Shown here: piece by piece, positions 49,024-58,052 of the stretch | Numbering within the stretch: position 1 is the stretch's first letter | How the letters are laid out: every line of letters begins with the position of its first letter | Assembly: GCA_022843025.1 (NCBI GenBank) | Contig: JALHOL010000001.1 | Span: forward strand, 124,001-188,000 | Length of the DNA: 64,000 nt | From: Paracoccaceae bacterium | GTDB taxonomy: Bacteria > Pseudomonadota > Alphaproteobacteria > Rhodobacterales > Rhodobacteraceae | Direction: 5' to 3' | Program-made: the position numbers and the translations under genes | Notes under the pieces: model-generated | The model's input: the letters and a program-made list of their open reading frames with translations, nothing else | Told to the model about the DNA's origin: nothing | Databases searched by the model: none

Positions 49024-51027
49024 ATGACGCTTTATCCCAATCTGCTTTCGCCGCTGACCCTTGGCCATGTCACACTGCCCAATCGGGTGCTGATGGGATC
49101 GATGCATACGGGGCTGGAGGAGCGGGGGGATTGGAACCGGGTGGCCGAGTTCTATGCCGACCGCGCGCGGGGCGGGGTGGCGCTGATGGTGACGGGGGGG
49201 ATGGCGCCTAATGCAGAGGGCGGCGTGTTTCCCGGTGCGGCGGGGCTCTATTCGGCGCTGGATATTGCCAATCACCGGGTGGTGACGGACCGGGTGCATG
49301 CGGCGGGCGGGCGGATCGCGATGCAGATTCTGCATGCGGGACGCTATGCCTATGGCAAGGATTGCGTGGCGCCGAGCGCGATCCGGTCGCCGATTTCGCC
49401 TTTTGCGCCGCGCGAATTGGATGCGGCGGGGATCGAGAAGCAGATTTCAGACATCGTCACTGCGGCCGTGCGGGCGCGGGAGGCGGGGTATGACGGTGTG
49501 GAGGTGATGGGGAGCGAGGGGTATTTCCTGAACCAGTTCCTTGTCGCCCATACCAACCGCCGAACGGATGACTGGGGCGGGAGCTATGAGAACCGGATGC
49601 GCCTGCCGGTGGAGGTGGTGCGTCGGGTGCGGGCGGCGGTGGGGGCGGATTTCATCGTCATCTATCGCATCAGCCTGATTGATCTGGTGCCCGATGGGAG
49701 CACCTGGGATGAGGTGGTTCTGCTGGCGAAGGCGGTGGAGGCGGCGGGGGCGTCGATCCTGAACACCGGGATCGGCTGGCATGAGGCGCGGGTGCCCACG
49801 ATCGCCACATCGGTGCCGCGCGCGGCGTTCGCGCATCTGACCGGGCGGCTGAGGGGGGAGGTTGCGATCCCTGTGATCACATCGAACCGCATCAACACGC
49901 CGGAAGTGGCCGAGGGGCTGCTGGCCGATGGGATGGCGGATATGGTGTCGATGGCGCGGCCCTTTCTGGCAGATGCGGATTTCGTGGCCAAGGCGGCGGC
50001 GGGGCGGGCAGAGGAGATCGCGCCCTGCATCGCCTGCAATCAGGCCTGTCTGGACCATACGTTCAGCGGCAAGCTGACAAGCTGTCTGGTCAATCCGCGC
50101 GCCTGCCACGAGGTGGAGCTGGTCTATGCGCCGGCGAAGGTTGCGAAGTCGGTGGCCGTGGTGGGTGCGGGGCCTGCGGGCCTTATGGCGGCGGCGGTGG
50201 CGGCAGAGCGGGGGCACCGTGTGACGTTGTTTGACCGGGCGGACCGGATCGGCGGGCAGTTGAACCTGGCGAAGATGGTGCCCGGAAAGGAAGAGTTTCA
50301 CGGGCTGGTACGTTGGTTCGCGGCGCGGGTGGCGCGGGCGGGGGTGGAGTTGCGGCTGGGATCGGAGGTCGGGGCAGGCGACCTGCGCGGTTTTGACGAG
50401 GTGATCGTGGCGACGGGCGTGATCCCGCGTGATCCGGCTATTCCGGGGCAGGAGGCGGCGCTGGGCTATATCGAGGTGCTGAACGGCGCGCCGGTCGGCA
50501 AACGGGTGGCCATTGTGGGCGCGGGCGGCATCGGGTTTGATGTGGCGGAGTTCCTCGCCCATCGCGGGGCGAGCCCTGCGCTGGATGCCGCGCTGTGGCG
50601 GCGGGAATGGGGTGTGGGCGATCCCGCAGAGGTGCGAGGCGGGCTGGTGGCACCGGAACCGGAAGCGCCCGCGCGCGAGGTCTGGCTGTTGCAGCGCAAG
50701 GCGGAAAAGCCGGGGCGCGGGTTGGGCAAGACGACGGGATGGATCCACCGCGCCGCGCTGGCGGCGAAAGGGGTGAAGATGATCGGCGGGGTCTCTTATG
50801 AGCGCATCCTGCCCGAGGGCCTTGTCGTGCGGCGTGACGGAGTGGAGGAGTTGATCCCGGTTGATTCGGTGGTGCTGTGCGCAGGGCAGGTGCCGGCGCG
50901 GGGGCTGGCCGATGATCTGGCGGCGGCGGGAATCGCGTGCCATGTCATCGGCGGGGCGGATGTGGCGGCCGAATTGGACGCAAAACGCGCGATTGATCAG
51001 GGTGCGCGGCTGGCGGCGCGGCTTTGA
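49024..51027 (+). CDS. NADH:flavin oxidoreductase / 2,4-dienoyl-CoA reductase (FadH-like)
   Basis: 667 residues. N-terminal OYE-type FMN barrel (LLSPLTLGHVTLPNRVLMGSMHTGLEE, HAGRYAYG, EGYFLNQFLVAHTNRRTDDWGGSYENR), 4Fe-4S cluster CIACNQACLD plus SCLVNPRAC, and an FAD/NADPH domain (AVVGAGPAGLMAAAVAAERGHRVTLFD; GKRVAIVGAGGIGFDVAEFLAHRG). This is the three-part FadH architecture and full length. FadH reduces 2,4-dienoyl-CoA with NADPH in unsaturated fatty acid oxidation; related enzymes use other enones, so the substrate is not certain. Starts at ATG 49024. Confidence 0.92.
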   Translation: MTLYPNLLSPLTLGHVTLPNRVLMGSMHTGLEERGDWNRVAEFYADRARGGVALMVTGGMAPNAEGGVFPGAAGLYSALDIANHRVVTDRVHAAGGRIAMQILHAGRYAYGKDCVAPSAIRSPISPFAPRELDAAGIEKQISDIVTAAVRAREAGYDGVEVMGSEGYFLNQFLVAHTNRRTDDWGGSYENRMRLPVEVVRRVRAAVGADFIVIYRISLIDLVPDGSTWDEVVLLAKAVEAAGASILNTGIGWHEARVPTIATSVPRAAFAHLTGRLRGEVAIPVITSNRINTPEVAEGLLADGMADMVSMARPFLADADFVAKAAAGRAEEIAPCIACNQACLDHTFSGKLTSCLVNPRACHEVELVYAPAKVAKSVAVVGAGPAGLMAAAVAAERGHRVTLFDRADRIGGQLNLAKMVPGKEEFHGLVRWFAARVARAGVELRLGSEVGAGDLRGFDEVIVATGVIPRDPAIPGQEAALGYIEVLNGAPVGKRVAIVGAGGIGFDVAEFLAHRGASPALDAALWRREWGVGDPAEVRGGLVAPEPEAPAREVWLLQRKAEKPGRGLGKTTGWIHRAALAAKGVKMIGGVSYERILPEGLVVRRDGVEELIPVDSVVLCAGQVPARGLADDLAAAGIACHVIGGADVAAELDAKRAIDQGARLAARL

Positions 51028-51173
51028 GCCGGGTGCCGGGGTGGGGATTTATGTTTCCCTGATATCAACGATCCCATGGAAAACCCCGGATCGGCCCCGT
51101 CTGCGCCCCGATCCTGCCTGAATTCGCGGTCAATCCTCGGCAATACGACCTCATAGCTTGCCAGAGGGTAACA

Positions 51174-52079
51174 ATGGACCGACTGACGGAAATGGAAGCC
51201 TTTGCCATGGTTGTAGACCAGGGCGGCTTTACCGATGCGGCCAAGAAGATGGGAATTTCGAAGTCTGCGGTGTCAAAACATGTATCGGCACTGGAGGCGC
51301 GGCTGGGGGCCCGCCTTCTGAACCGGACGACACGCCGCGTTTCGCCCACCGAGATTGGCCTTGCCTATTACGACCGCGCCCGCCGCGTGCTGAATGATGC
51401 AGGCGAAGCGGATGCGCTGGTCACATCCATGCAGTCGGCCCCTTCGGGCCTGTTGCGTATCAGTGTCGCCACCGATTTCGGGGTGAACCTCTTGTCGCCG
51501 ATCCTTGGGGATTTCCTGCTGGAATACCCGGATATCACGGTGAACATGGTGCTGAACAACCGCTATGTCGAGTTGATCAGCGAAGGGTTCGATATGGCGA
51601 TCCGGGTGGGGGAGCTGGAGGATTCCAGCCTGCGCGCGCGGAAGCTGACCGAGACGACGAAGCGGATGATTGCGTCGCCTTCGTATTTCCAGAAGTTCGG
51701 TCGGCCGATGAAGATCGACGATCTGAACGAGCACAAGCTGCTGCATTATTCGAATCAGGCCAACGGCAACGTGTGGAAGATCACCGCGCCGTCGGGGGAA
51801 AAGCGGCAGGTGCGGTCGGTTGGCTGGTTGACGGTGAATGACGGCCAGTCGCTGCTGAATGCCGCGATTTCGGGGTTGGGGATCGCCTATCTTCCGAGCT
51901 TCCTGTATGCTGATGCGATGCGGCAGGGGCTGGTGGAAGAGGCTATTCCGGGGCTGCCCGTGGAATGTCTGGGCATCTATGCGGTTTATCCGCCGGGGCG
52001 GTTCACGCAGCCCAAGGTCCGGGCGTTCATTGATTTTCTGGCGCGGCAACTGATCGACAAGGGGCCGGACAGCTGGTGA
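51174..52079 (+). CDS. LysR family transcriptional regulator
   Basis: 301 residues: N-terminal wHTH (MDRLTEMEAFAMVVDQGGFTDAAKKMGISKSAVSKHVSALEARLGARLLNRTTRRVSPTE), then the effector-binding domain (GLLRISVATDFGVNLLSPILGDFLLEYPDITVNMVLNNRYVELISEGFDMAIRVGEL). RBS GAGGG 5 bases before ATG. The 146 bp upstream hold no gene. Effector and target unknown; it follows the FadH-like gene in the same direction without an evident shared promoter. Confidence 0.93.
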   Translation: MDRLTEMEAFAMVVDQGGFTDAAKKMGISKSAVSKHVSALEARLGARLLNRTTRRVSPTEIGLAYYDRARRVLNDAGEADALVTSMQSAPSGLLRISVATDFGVNLLSPILGDFLLEYPDITVNMVLNNRYVELISEGFDMAIRVGELEDSSLRARKLTETTKRMIASPSYFQKFGRPMKIDDLNEHKLLHYSNQANGNVWKITAPSGEKRQVRSVGWLTVNDGQSLLNAAISGLGIAYLPSFLYADAMRQGLVEEAIPGLPVECLGIYAVYPPGRFTQPKVRAFIDFLARQLIDKGPDSW

Positions 52080-52124
52080 TTTCGCCGGTTTCCCGAAAGG
52101 GGGACTGCCTACTCCTGGGGGAGT

Positions 52125-53153
52125 TCAGAGGGTCGGGGTCGCAATGACCTCGACCCTTCGGTTTTGGGCGCGGCCTTCGGCTGTGTCATTGGTGGCGATG
52201 GGTTCAAGCGGGCCTGCACCGCGCGTGGTGATGCGGGCGGGGGCGATGCCAAATTGTGCGATCAGGGCGGCGCGGGTGGCTTCGGCCCGGGCCAGCGAAA
52301 GCGCGGTGTTGGCCTGCGCGTTGCCGGAGGCATCGGTATGGCCCACGAGTTCGACCGAGGCGGTGGGATTGGCGGTGAGCCAATCGGCCAGCCGTGCCAG
52401 CGAGGGATAGCTGCCGGGGGCGAGGTCGGCCTGCGCGGAGGGGAAAACGAGATCGGCCAGAGTGGCGGGCTGACCGGTGGTCAGCGCGGCGGTCAGGTCA
52501 TCCTGTGGCAGTGCGGTGGGCAAAGTGCTTGCCGTTGGCGCAGTGGGGGTGGGTGAAAAGGTCGATTTCGACGAAAGGCTAAGATCGGGGACGCCGGGGG
52601 TTTCCGCCCCGATTCGGGTGAGTTGGACAAAACCGGTATCGGCAGAGCGGCTGATGATCAGGGTGAGCCAGTCACTGCCATCCGGGCCATCCCGGCGGGC
52701 GGCGAGAAAGCGGTAATCGCCAAGGTCCACATGCATCTGCGGTTCCGGCAGAATGTCGGTGCCGTAGCGGAAATCAAAGCCGCCACAGGCCGAGGTGGCG
52801 CATTCGAAGACAGTTTCAAAGCCCTGTTCGGCGACCTGCGCGCGCAGCGGTTGCAGGATTTGCAGCGTCGACAGATCGGCGGCGTCGATTTTCCATGCTG
52901 TCTGGGCGAATGCGCCTTCGGCGGTGGTGGTGGGGATGACCCCGGCCTGCCATGGACCGGTGGGGATGTCGTAGGAAGTGACCGCCTCGCGCCGTTCGCC
53001 GGAGGTGGCGGCGGGGGCGGGAAAGCGCAGGTCCAGCGCCTGCGCGGGCAGGGCAACGGTCAGGATCAGCGCAGCCATGGCCATAGGGCGGCCAAGCCGG
53101 TGAAGGTGTTGCGGGCGCGGGTCTGTCAACTGCTCAGCCTTCTGCGGGGCCAT
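52125..53153 (-). CDS. OmpA family protein, periplasmic/outer membrane
   Basis: 342 residues taking ATG 53153, which overlaps the end of the upstream acetyltransferase by 20 bp and keeps the positively charged stretch LHRLGRP before the hydrophobic signal AALILTVALPAQA; a start at 53084 would leave the signal uncharged. The middle part is beta-rich with a single disulphide-like pair (FECATSACGG). The C-terminal OmpA peptidoglycan-binding domain is clear: VELVGHTDASGNAQANTALSLARAEATRAALI and GAGPLEPIATNDTAEGRAQNRRVEV. It probably anchors the envelope to peptidoglycan; the N-terminal part may bind a ligand. Confidence 0.85.
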   Translation of the reverse strand: MAPQKAEQLTDPRPQHLHRLGRPMAMAALILTVALPAQALDLRFPAPAATSGERREAVTSYDIPTGPWQAGVIPTTTAEGAFAQTAWKIDAADLSTLQILQPLRAQVAEQGFETVFECATSACGGFDFRYGTDILPEPQMHVDLGDYRFLAARRDGPDGSDWLTLIISRSADTGFVQLTRIGAETPGVPDLSLSSKSTFSPTPTAPTASTLPTALPQDDLTAALTTGQPATLADLVFPSAQADLAPGSYPSLARLADWLTANPTASVELVGHTDASGNAQANTALSLARAEATRAALIAQFGIAPARITTRGAGPLEPIATNDTAEGRAQNRRVEVIATPTL

Positions 53154-53859
53154 GTTTTCGATAGTGATACTGTCCCACAACGGCGAAGTTCAGGGAAGCA
53201 TAGAGCGCGCGGGCGGCGGCGTTCCGCTCAGTCACCAGAAGAGAAATCGTGTCGGCCCCGTGATTGCGGGCCCAGATGGCGGCGGCCCGCAAGATGTTGT
53301 GTGCGCAGCCCTTTCTGCGCTGATCCGGCGCGGTTTCAAGCGCGTGAAGCATTGCAACATTGCCGTGGATTGCCGTGAAGGCGATGCCTGCGGCGCGGTC
53401 GCCCGCGCGGCCAAGGATGGCGGTTTTCGGACCGGCGACGCGGTCCATCACGGCGATGCGGGCGGGGCCGATCCCGCCCTGTTCCCAGATCTGGCGCGCG
53501 ACGGCGAGGGGGGGCCAATGTGGAAAGCTGGTGAGGAAGGCCGGTTCCGTGGCCGCAAGATCGGCCACCGGGGCGGCATAGGCGACGACGGGATCGTGAT
53601 GGGCATAGCCGCGCGCGGCGAGGGCCTGATCGAGCGCGATGTCTGAGGGGCGCAGGACGAAAAGGGGGGATTGGCCCAGCGCGCGCATGGCGGTTTCGGC
53701 GGTGGGGATGTCAGCCTCGGCCCAGTCGCCGATGGCGGAGGCGGCAGAGACGCGCTGGCCGCCGCCTTTGCCTTCGCGGATCAGCCAAGGGCCGTGGCGA
53801 TGGGTGGCCGCGGGGGGCCATGTCGCCTCGGTCACCTCGGCCAGCAGGTCGGGGGTCAT
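53134..53859 (-). CDS. GNAT family N-acetyltransferase (two-domain)
   Basis: 241 residues. The C-terminal half has the GNAT acetyl-CoA motif QRRKGCAHNILRAAAIWARNHGADTISLLVTERNAAARALYASLNF and the C-terminal strand. The first 120 residues are a divergent, possibly inactive GNAT-like half. Acceptor unknown. Starts inside the end of the MoCF-domain gene (ATGA overlap). Confidence 0.88.
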   Translation of the reverse strand: MTPDLLAEVTEATWPPAATHRHGPWLIREGKGGGQRVSAASAIGDWAEADIPTAETAMRALGQSPLFVLRPSDIALDQALAARGYAHHDPVVAYAAPVADLAATEPAFLTSFPHWPPLAVARQIWEQGGIGPARIAVMDRVAGPKTAILGRAGDRAAGIAFTAIHGNVAMLHALETAPDQRRKGCAHNILRAAAIWARNHGADTISLLVTERNAAARALYASLNFAVVGQYHYRKHGPAEG

Positions 53860-54575
53860 GGGAACAGCGATGCGAGGCGGGTCATGGCGGCGTCGATCCG
53901 GGCGGGATCGGTGCCACGGATGACAAGGTTGGTGCCGTAGACGCCATTGGTGTTGAACGGGTAGCTGCCCATGGAGAGATCGGGGAATTCGGCCGCGAGG
54001 GCACCGAATTCGGCGGCAATCTCGCCTTCGCCCCGGTTGACGCGCAGCGATTGCGTCAGAAGTGGTGCCCCGCCCGTGAGAGTGGGCAAAAGGCCTGCGA
54101 GCATTGCTTCGAAGATGCTGGGGACGCCCGCCATGACATGGACATTCCCCAGCGTGAAGCCCGGCGCGCTGGAGATGGGGTTTTCGATCAGGATTGCGCC
54201 ATCGGGGATGCGGGCCATGCGCTGGCGCGCGTCGTTGAAGGGCAGACCCGCGCGGTCGTAATGCGCCTGCAGGAGCGCCATCGCGTCGGCGCGGTGGGTG
54301 ATGGGGGTTGCGAAGGCGGCGGCGATGGCATCGGCAGTGATGTCGTCATGGGTGGGGCCGATGCCGCCCGAGGTGAACAGGTGGTCAAAGCGCGCGCGCA
54401 GATCGTTGACGGCGGCGATGATGGCGGGCTGTTCATCGGCCACGACGCGGACCTCGGTCAGGCGGATGCCGTGCTCTGTCAGGCGTTGGGCAAGGTGGTG
54501 CATGTTCGAGTCGCGCGTGCGGCCGGACAGGATTTCGTCGCCGATCACCAGCATGGCGGCGGTGGGATTGGGCAT
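53856..54575 (-). CDS. CinA N-terminal (MoCF) domain protein
   Basis: 239 residues from ATG 54575 with AAGGAG 6 bases upstream. LVIGDEILSGRTRDSNMHHLAQRLTEHGI and FTSGGIGPTHDDITADAIA are the signatures of the competence/damage-inducible CinA N-terminal, molybdopterin-binding fold, with GGIGPTHDD binding nucleotide. The C-terminal CinA deamidase domain is absent, as in many alphaproteobacteria. Such proteins act as ADP-ribose pyrophosphatases or in molybdenum cofactor work; which applies cannot be told. Operon with the acetyltransferase and OmpA-like gene. Confidence 0.9.
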   Translation of the reverse strand: MPNPTAAMLVIGDEILSGRTRDSNMHHLAQRLTEHGIRLTEVRVVADEQPAIIAAVNDLRARFDHLFTSGGIGPTHDDITADAIAAAFATPITHRADAMALLQAHYDRAGLPFNDARQRMARIPDGAILIENPISSAPGFTLGNVHVMAGVPSIFEAMLAGLLPTLTGGAPLLTQSLRVNRGEGEIAAEFGALAAEFPDLSMGSYPFNTNGVYGTNLVIRGTDPARIDAAMTRLASLFP

Positions 54576-54712
54576 GGGCGACTCCTTATTGGGCAGGTGG
54601 ATGGGGTATAGGCCGCGGGAAGGCGGTTTCAAAGGGGGCGCTGCGGGGCGGGTCTGGCCTTTGCGGGCGGCTATGCTTATTTAGGCGGAAAAGCGAGAAG
54701 GAAGGTCGGGCG

Positions 54713-55540
54713 GTGGACGAAACGCGCGGGCGCATCACCAGAGACGGGATCCGTATCCATGAGGATGCGGATTTTGCAGGCATGGCCCGTGCGGGGCGGA
54801 TTGCGGCCGAGATACTGGATGCCGTGGGGGCGCTGGTGGTGCCGGGGGCGACGACGGGCGAGATCGACGCCTTCATCAATGCCGAGGTGGAACGGCACGG
54901 GGTGACATCGGCCACCATCGGCTACAAGGGATACCAGCATGCGTCGTGCATCAGCGTGAACCACGTGGTTTGCCACGGGATTCCGGGGGCAAAGATTCCG
55001 GGACGCAGCAGCGATGTGTTGCAGGCCGCCGATATCCTGAACGTCGATGTGACGGTGGTTGTGGATGGCTGGTTTGGCGATAGCAGCCGGATGTATGTGG
55101 CGGGAACGGCCAAGCCCTTTGCGCAGCGCCTGATCAATGTGACGCATGAGGCGTTGATGCGCGGGATCGCGGCGGTGAAGCCGGGGAATACCTTTGGCGA
55201 TATCGGCCACGCGATCCAGAGTTTCGTGGAAAGCCAGCGGATGAGCGTGGTGCGCGATTTCTGCGGCCATGGTCTGGGCCGGGTGTTCCATTCGCCGCCG
55301 AATGTGCTGCATTACGGGCGGCCGGGATCGGGGCCGGTGCTGGAAGAGGGCATGTTCTTTACCATCGAGCCGATGGTGAATCTGGGCCGGCCCGAGACGA
55401 AGGTTCTGGCCGATGACTGGACTGCGATCACGCGGGACAAATCGCTGAGTGCGCAGTTCGAGCATTCGGTGGGCGTGACGGCCACGGGATGCGAGATCTT
55501 TACCACCTCGCCCGCGGGAAAGTTCCATCCGACGCAATGA
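54713..55540 (+). CDS. map: Methionine aminopeptidase, type I
   Basis: 275 residues from GTG 54713 (MDETRGRITRDGIRIHEDADFAGMARAGRI). Metal ligands: DILNVDVTVVVDGWFGDSSRMYVAG (two Asp), GHGLGRVFHSPPNV (His), and MFFTIEPMVNLG plus SAQFEHSVGVTATG (two Glu). Removes the initiator Met from new proteins. Transcribed alone, divergent from the CinA-type gene; terminator signal not clear. Confidence 0.95.
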   Translation: MDETRGRITRDGIRIHEDADFAGMARAGRIAAEILDAVGALVVPGATTGEIDAFINAEVERHGVTSATIGYKGYQHASCISVNHVVCHGIPGAKIPGRSSDVLQAADILNVDVTVVVDGWFGDSSRMYVAGTAKPFAQRLINVTHEALMRGIAAVKPGNTFGDIGHAIQSFVESQRMSVVRDFCGHGLGRVFHSPPNVLHYGRPGSGPVLEEGMFFTIEPMVNLGRPETKVLADDWTAITRDKSLSAQFEHSVGVTATGCEIFTTSPAGKFHPTQ

Positions 55541-55624
55541 TCGGGTGCGGGCTACGGGGAGCATTCGCGCCTCCGGCCCCCCCCCGCATGATCCCCCGCT
55601 GTGGTGCCCTGCGGGCAGGTCGAA

Positions 55625-55647
55625 TTGGGTATTTGGGCCAAGATGAA
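55625..55647 (+). repeat. Dispersed intergenic repeat, copy 4
   Basis: TTGGGTATTTGGGCCAAG then ATGAA and GGGGCAGCGG, located 85 bases after the map stop and 66 bases before fghA. Preceded by hairpin GCCCTGCGGGC (55605-55620 region), as in the element at 48846. Confidence 0.85.
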
Positions 55648-55712
55648 GGGGCAGCGGGTTGCATCCTTTTGCGGGGCATGGAACCTTGGCCGCCACAGAT
55701 GCGAGGTGCGTG

Positions 55713-56543
55713 ATGAAGACCCTTTCCGAGAACCGTGCTTTTGGCGGCGTGCAGGGGGTTTACACCCATCTGTCCGATGTGTGCGGCACCGACATGACCT
55801 TTGGGCTGTTTCTGCCCGATCAGGCCGAGGATGGGCCGGTGCCGGTGCTGTGGTATCTGTCGGGGCTGACCTGCACGCATGAGAATGCGATGGTGAAGGC
55901 CGGTGCGCAGCGCTGGGCGGCCGAGGCGGGGATCGCGCTGGTGTTTCCCGACACATCGCCGCGCGGGGAGGGTGTGGCGAATGACCCGGCCTTTGACCTT
56001 GGCCAGGGTGCAGGGTTCTATGTGAACGCGACCGAGGCACCTTGGGCGCCGCACTTCCAGATGTGGGATTACATCACGGATGAATTGCCCGATGTGCTGT
56101 TTTCGGCCTTTCCGCTGGCCGAGGCTGCGCAGGCGATCACGGGCCATTCGATGGGCGGCCATGGGGCGCTGACGATCGCGATGAGCTTTCCGGGGCGCTT
56201 CCGGTCGGTTTCGGCCTTTGCGCCGATCTGCAATCCGGTGGCGAGCGAGTGGGGGCGCAAGCAGTTCACCGCCTATATGGGCAAGGATGAGACGGTCTGG
56301 GCGGGCTATGATGCGACGCTGTTGATGCGGCGCTATGGGTTCGACGGGCCGATGCTGATTGATCAGGGGACGGCGGATCAGTTCCTTGATCTGCTCAAGC
56401 CCGAGGCTTTGGCCGAGGCGATGGCGGTGCGGCGGCAGGGCGGGGCCTTCCGGATGCAGAAGGGCTATGACCACAGCTATTTCTTTGTGTCCACCTTCAT
56501 GGAAGAGCATGTGGCGTTCCATGCAGCGGCGCTTCATGGCTAG
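55713..56543 (+). CDS. fghA: S-formylglutathione hydrolase
   Basis: 276 residues from ATG 55713. Esterase D/FghA fold: YLSGLTCTHENAMVKAGAQR (oxyanion loop with LTCT), GHSMGGHGAL (nucleophile Ser146), DQGTADQF (Asp) and GYDHSYFFV (His). Hydrolyses S-formylglutathione to formate and glutathione, the second step of glutathione-dependent formaldehyde oxidation. Partner formaldehyde dehydrogenase is not in the window. Confidence 0.95.
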   Translation: MKTLSENRAFGGVQGVYTHLSDVCGTDMTFGLFLPDQAEDGPVPVLWYLSGLTCTHENAMVKAGAQRWAAEAGIALVFPDTSPRGEGVANDPAFDLGQGAGFYVNATEAPWAPHFQMWDYITDELPDVLFSAFPLAEAAQAITGHSMGGHGALTIAMSFPGRFRSVSAFAPICNPVASEWGRKQFTAYMGKDETVWAGYDATLLMRRYGFDGPMLIDQGTADQFLDLLKPEALAEAMAVRRQGGAFRMQKGYDHSYFFVSTFMEEHVAFHAAALHG

Positions 56544-56991
56544 GATCTTCGTCGATGCAGATGCCTGCCCCGTGAAGGAGGAAACCGAGCGGGTGGCGGT
56601 GCGGCATGGGCTGCGGATGCTGATGGTATCGAACGGTGGCATCCGGCCCAGCCAGAACCCGCTGGTGGAAAGCGTGTTCGTGGCGGCGGGGCCGGACGAG
56701 GCGGACAAGTGGATCGCCGATAAGGCCGGGCCGGGCGATGTGGTGGTGACCGGGGATATCCCGCTGGCGGCACGTGTCATCGCGGGCGGGGCGGTGGTGG
56801 TGAAGCACAATGGCGATGTGCTGACCGACCGCAACATCGGCAATGTGCTGGCGACGCGTGATCTGATGGCCGACCTGCGCAGCGCCGATCCGTTCCGGCA
56901 GGGTGGCGGGCGGCCCTATTCCAAGGCTGACCGGTCGCGATACCTTGAGGCGCTGGAGCGGGTGGTGCGCGCGGCGGTGGCGGCGGGCTGA
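56536..56991 (+). CDS. YaiI/YqxD family protein (DUF188)
   Basis: 151 residues from ATG 56536, overlapping the fghA stop by 8 bp. FVDADACPVKEETERVA is the family opening (DADACPVK), followed by DKWIADKAGPGDVVVTGDIPLAARVI and a basic C-terminal part with RGGGRPYSKADR. The PIN-like fold suggests nuclease or RNA binding, but activity of this family is not established. Confidence 0.93.
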   Translation: MARIFVDADACPVKEETERVAVRHGLRMLMVSNGGIRPSQNPLVESVFVAAGPDEADKWIADKAGPGDVVVTGDIPLAARVIAGGAVVVKHNGDVLTDRNIGNVLATRDLMADLRSADPFRQGGGRPYSKADRSRYLEALERVVRAAVAAG

Positions 56992-57080
56992 TCCGGCAGA
57001 GGTGGCGGGCGGGACATTCCGCCACGGCGATGTCGCGGGCGGGACAGAACAGATGCGACGGCAGGGGTTTTCATGCACCC

Positions 57081-58052
57081 ATGACGACCGAGCCTTCCTC
57101 GCGCAGCGCCCTGACCGGCATCCTTCTGGCCATTGGCGGCAGTGCCATGCTGTCGATCAACGATGTGGCGATCAAGTTCCTGTCGGGTGATTATGCGCTG
57201 CATCAGGTGATCCTGATCCGGGCCGGGGTGGGCATGATCTTTCTGCTGGGTTTGATGCATTTTTCCGGAACGGGGTTCCGGCAGATTTTGACCCGGCGGA
57301 GGCGGGATCATCTGATCCGCGTCGGATTCGTGATGGTGTCGAATGTCTGTTATTTCCTTGGGCTGGCGGCGTTGCCGCTGGCAGATGCGGTGGCGATTGC
57401 CTTCATCTCGCCCTTGCTGGTGACGCTTCTGTCGGTTGTCGTGCTGGGCGAGTTGGTGGGGCCTCGGCGTTGGGCTGCGGTGGCCGTGGGGATGCTGGGG
57501 GTGGTGGTGATGCTGCGGCCCGGCAGCGGGGTGATCCAGCCGGCGGCGATCTTGGTGCTGATTTCGGCCTTTTGCTATGCGTCCAGCCATATGATGACGC
57601 GGCGGATGAAGGACACGGAAAGCGCGATGACGCTGTCGTTCTATGTGCAATGCGGGTTCATCGTGGTGAGTTCGACCATGGGGCTGTTTGTGGGCGACGG
57701 GCATCTGGCGGGGTCGTCGGATGCGTCGTTGGCGTTCCTGTTCCGCACCTGGGTCTGGCCGCCGGTGGCGGATTGGCCGTGGTTTCTGGCGACCGGGTTG
57801 TCGGTGGCCATTGGCGGGCTGATGGTGAGCCAGGCCTATCGCACGCTTGAGGCGGCGCTGGTGGCACCGTTTGAGTATACGGCGATGCCGCTGGCGATCC
57901 TGTGGGGGGTGGTGGTGTTCGGGACATGGCCGGATATCTGGGCGGCGCTGGGGATTGCGCTGATCTGTGGGGCGGGGCTGTATACGCTTTGGCGCGAGAC
58001 GGTGCGGCGGAAGAAGGATGTGACAGGTGATCCCAGAAGCGGTGGTCTTTGA
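57081..58052 (+). CDS. EamA family transporter (DMT superfamily)
   Basis: 323 residues from ATG 57081 (MTTEPSSRSALTGILLAIGG), ten hydrophobic helices forming two EamA repeats. The first carries NDVAIKFLSGDY and GMIFLLGLMHFS; the second LISAFCYASSHMMTRRM. The patterns ADAVAIAFISPLLVTLLSVVVLGE and FEYTAMPLAILWGVVVFGTWPDI mark the two repeat ends. Substrate unknown, likely a metabolite exporter. Overlaps the HAD gene by 26 bp. Confidence 0.9.
   Translation: MTTEPSSRSALTGILLAIGGSAMLSINDVAIKFLSGDYALHQVILIRAGVGMIFLLGLMHFSGTGFRQILTRRRRDHLIRVGFVMVSNVCYFLGLAALPLADAVAIAFISPLLVTLLSVVVLGELVGPRRWAAVAVGMLGVVVMLRPGSGVIQPAAILVLISAFCYASSHMMTRRMKDTESAMTLSFYVQCGFIVVSSTMGLFVGDGHLAGSSDASLAFLFRTWVWPPVADWPWFLATGLSVAIGGLMVSQAYRTLEAALVAPFEYTAMPLAILWGVVVFGTWPDIWAALGIALICGAGLYTLWRETVRRKKDVTGDPRSGGL

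Noticed and set aside
49447..50943. Long antisense frame opposite the FadH-like gene
   Set aside because: Composition of a GC-rich shadow; the plus-strand FadH-like product has all cofactor motifs.
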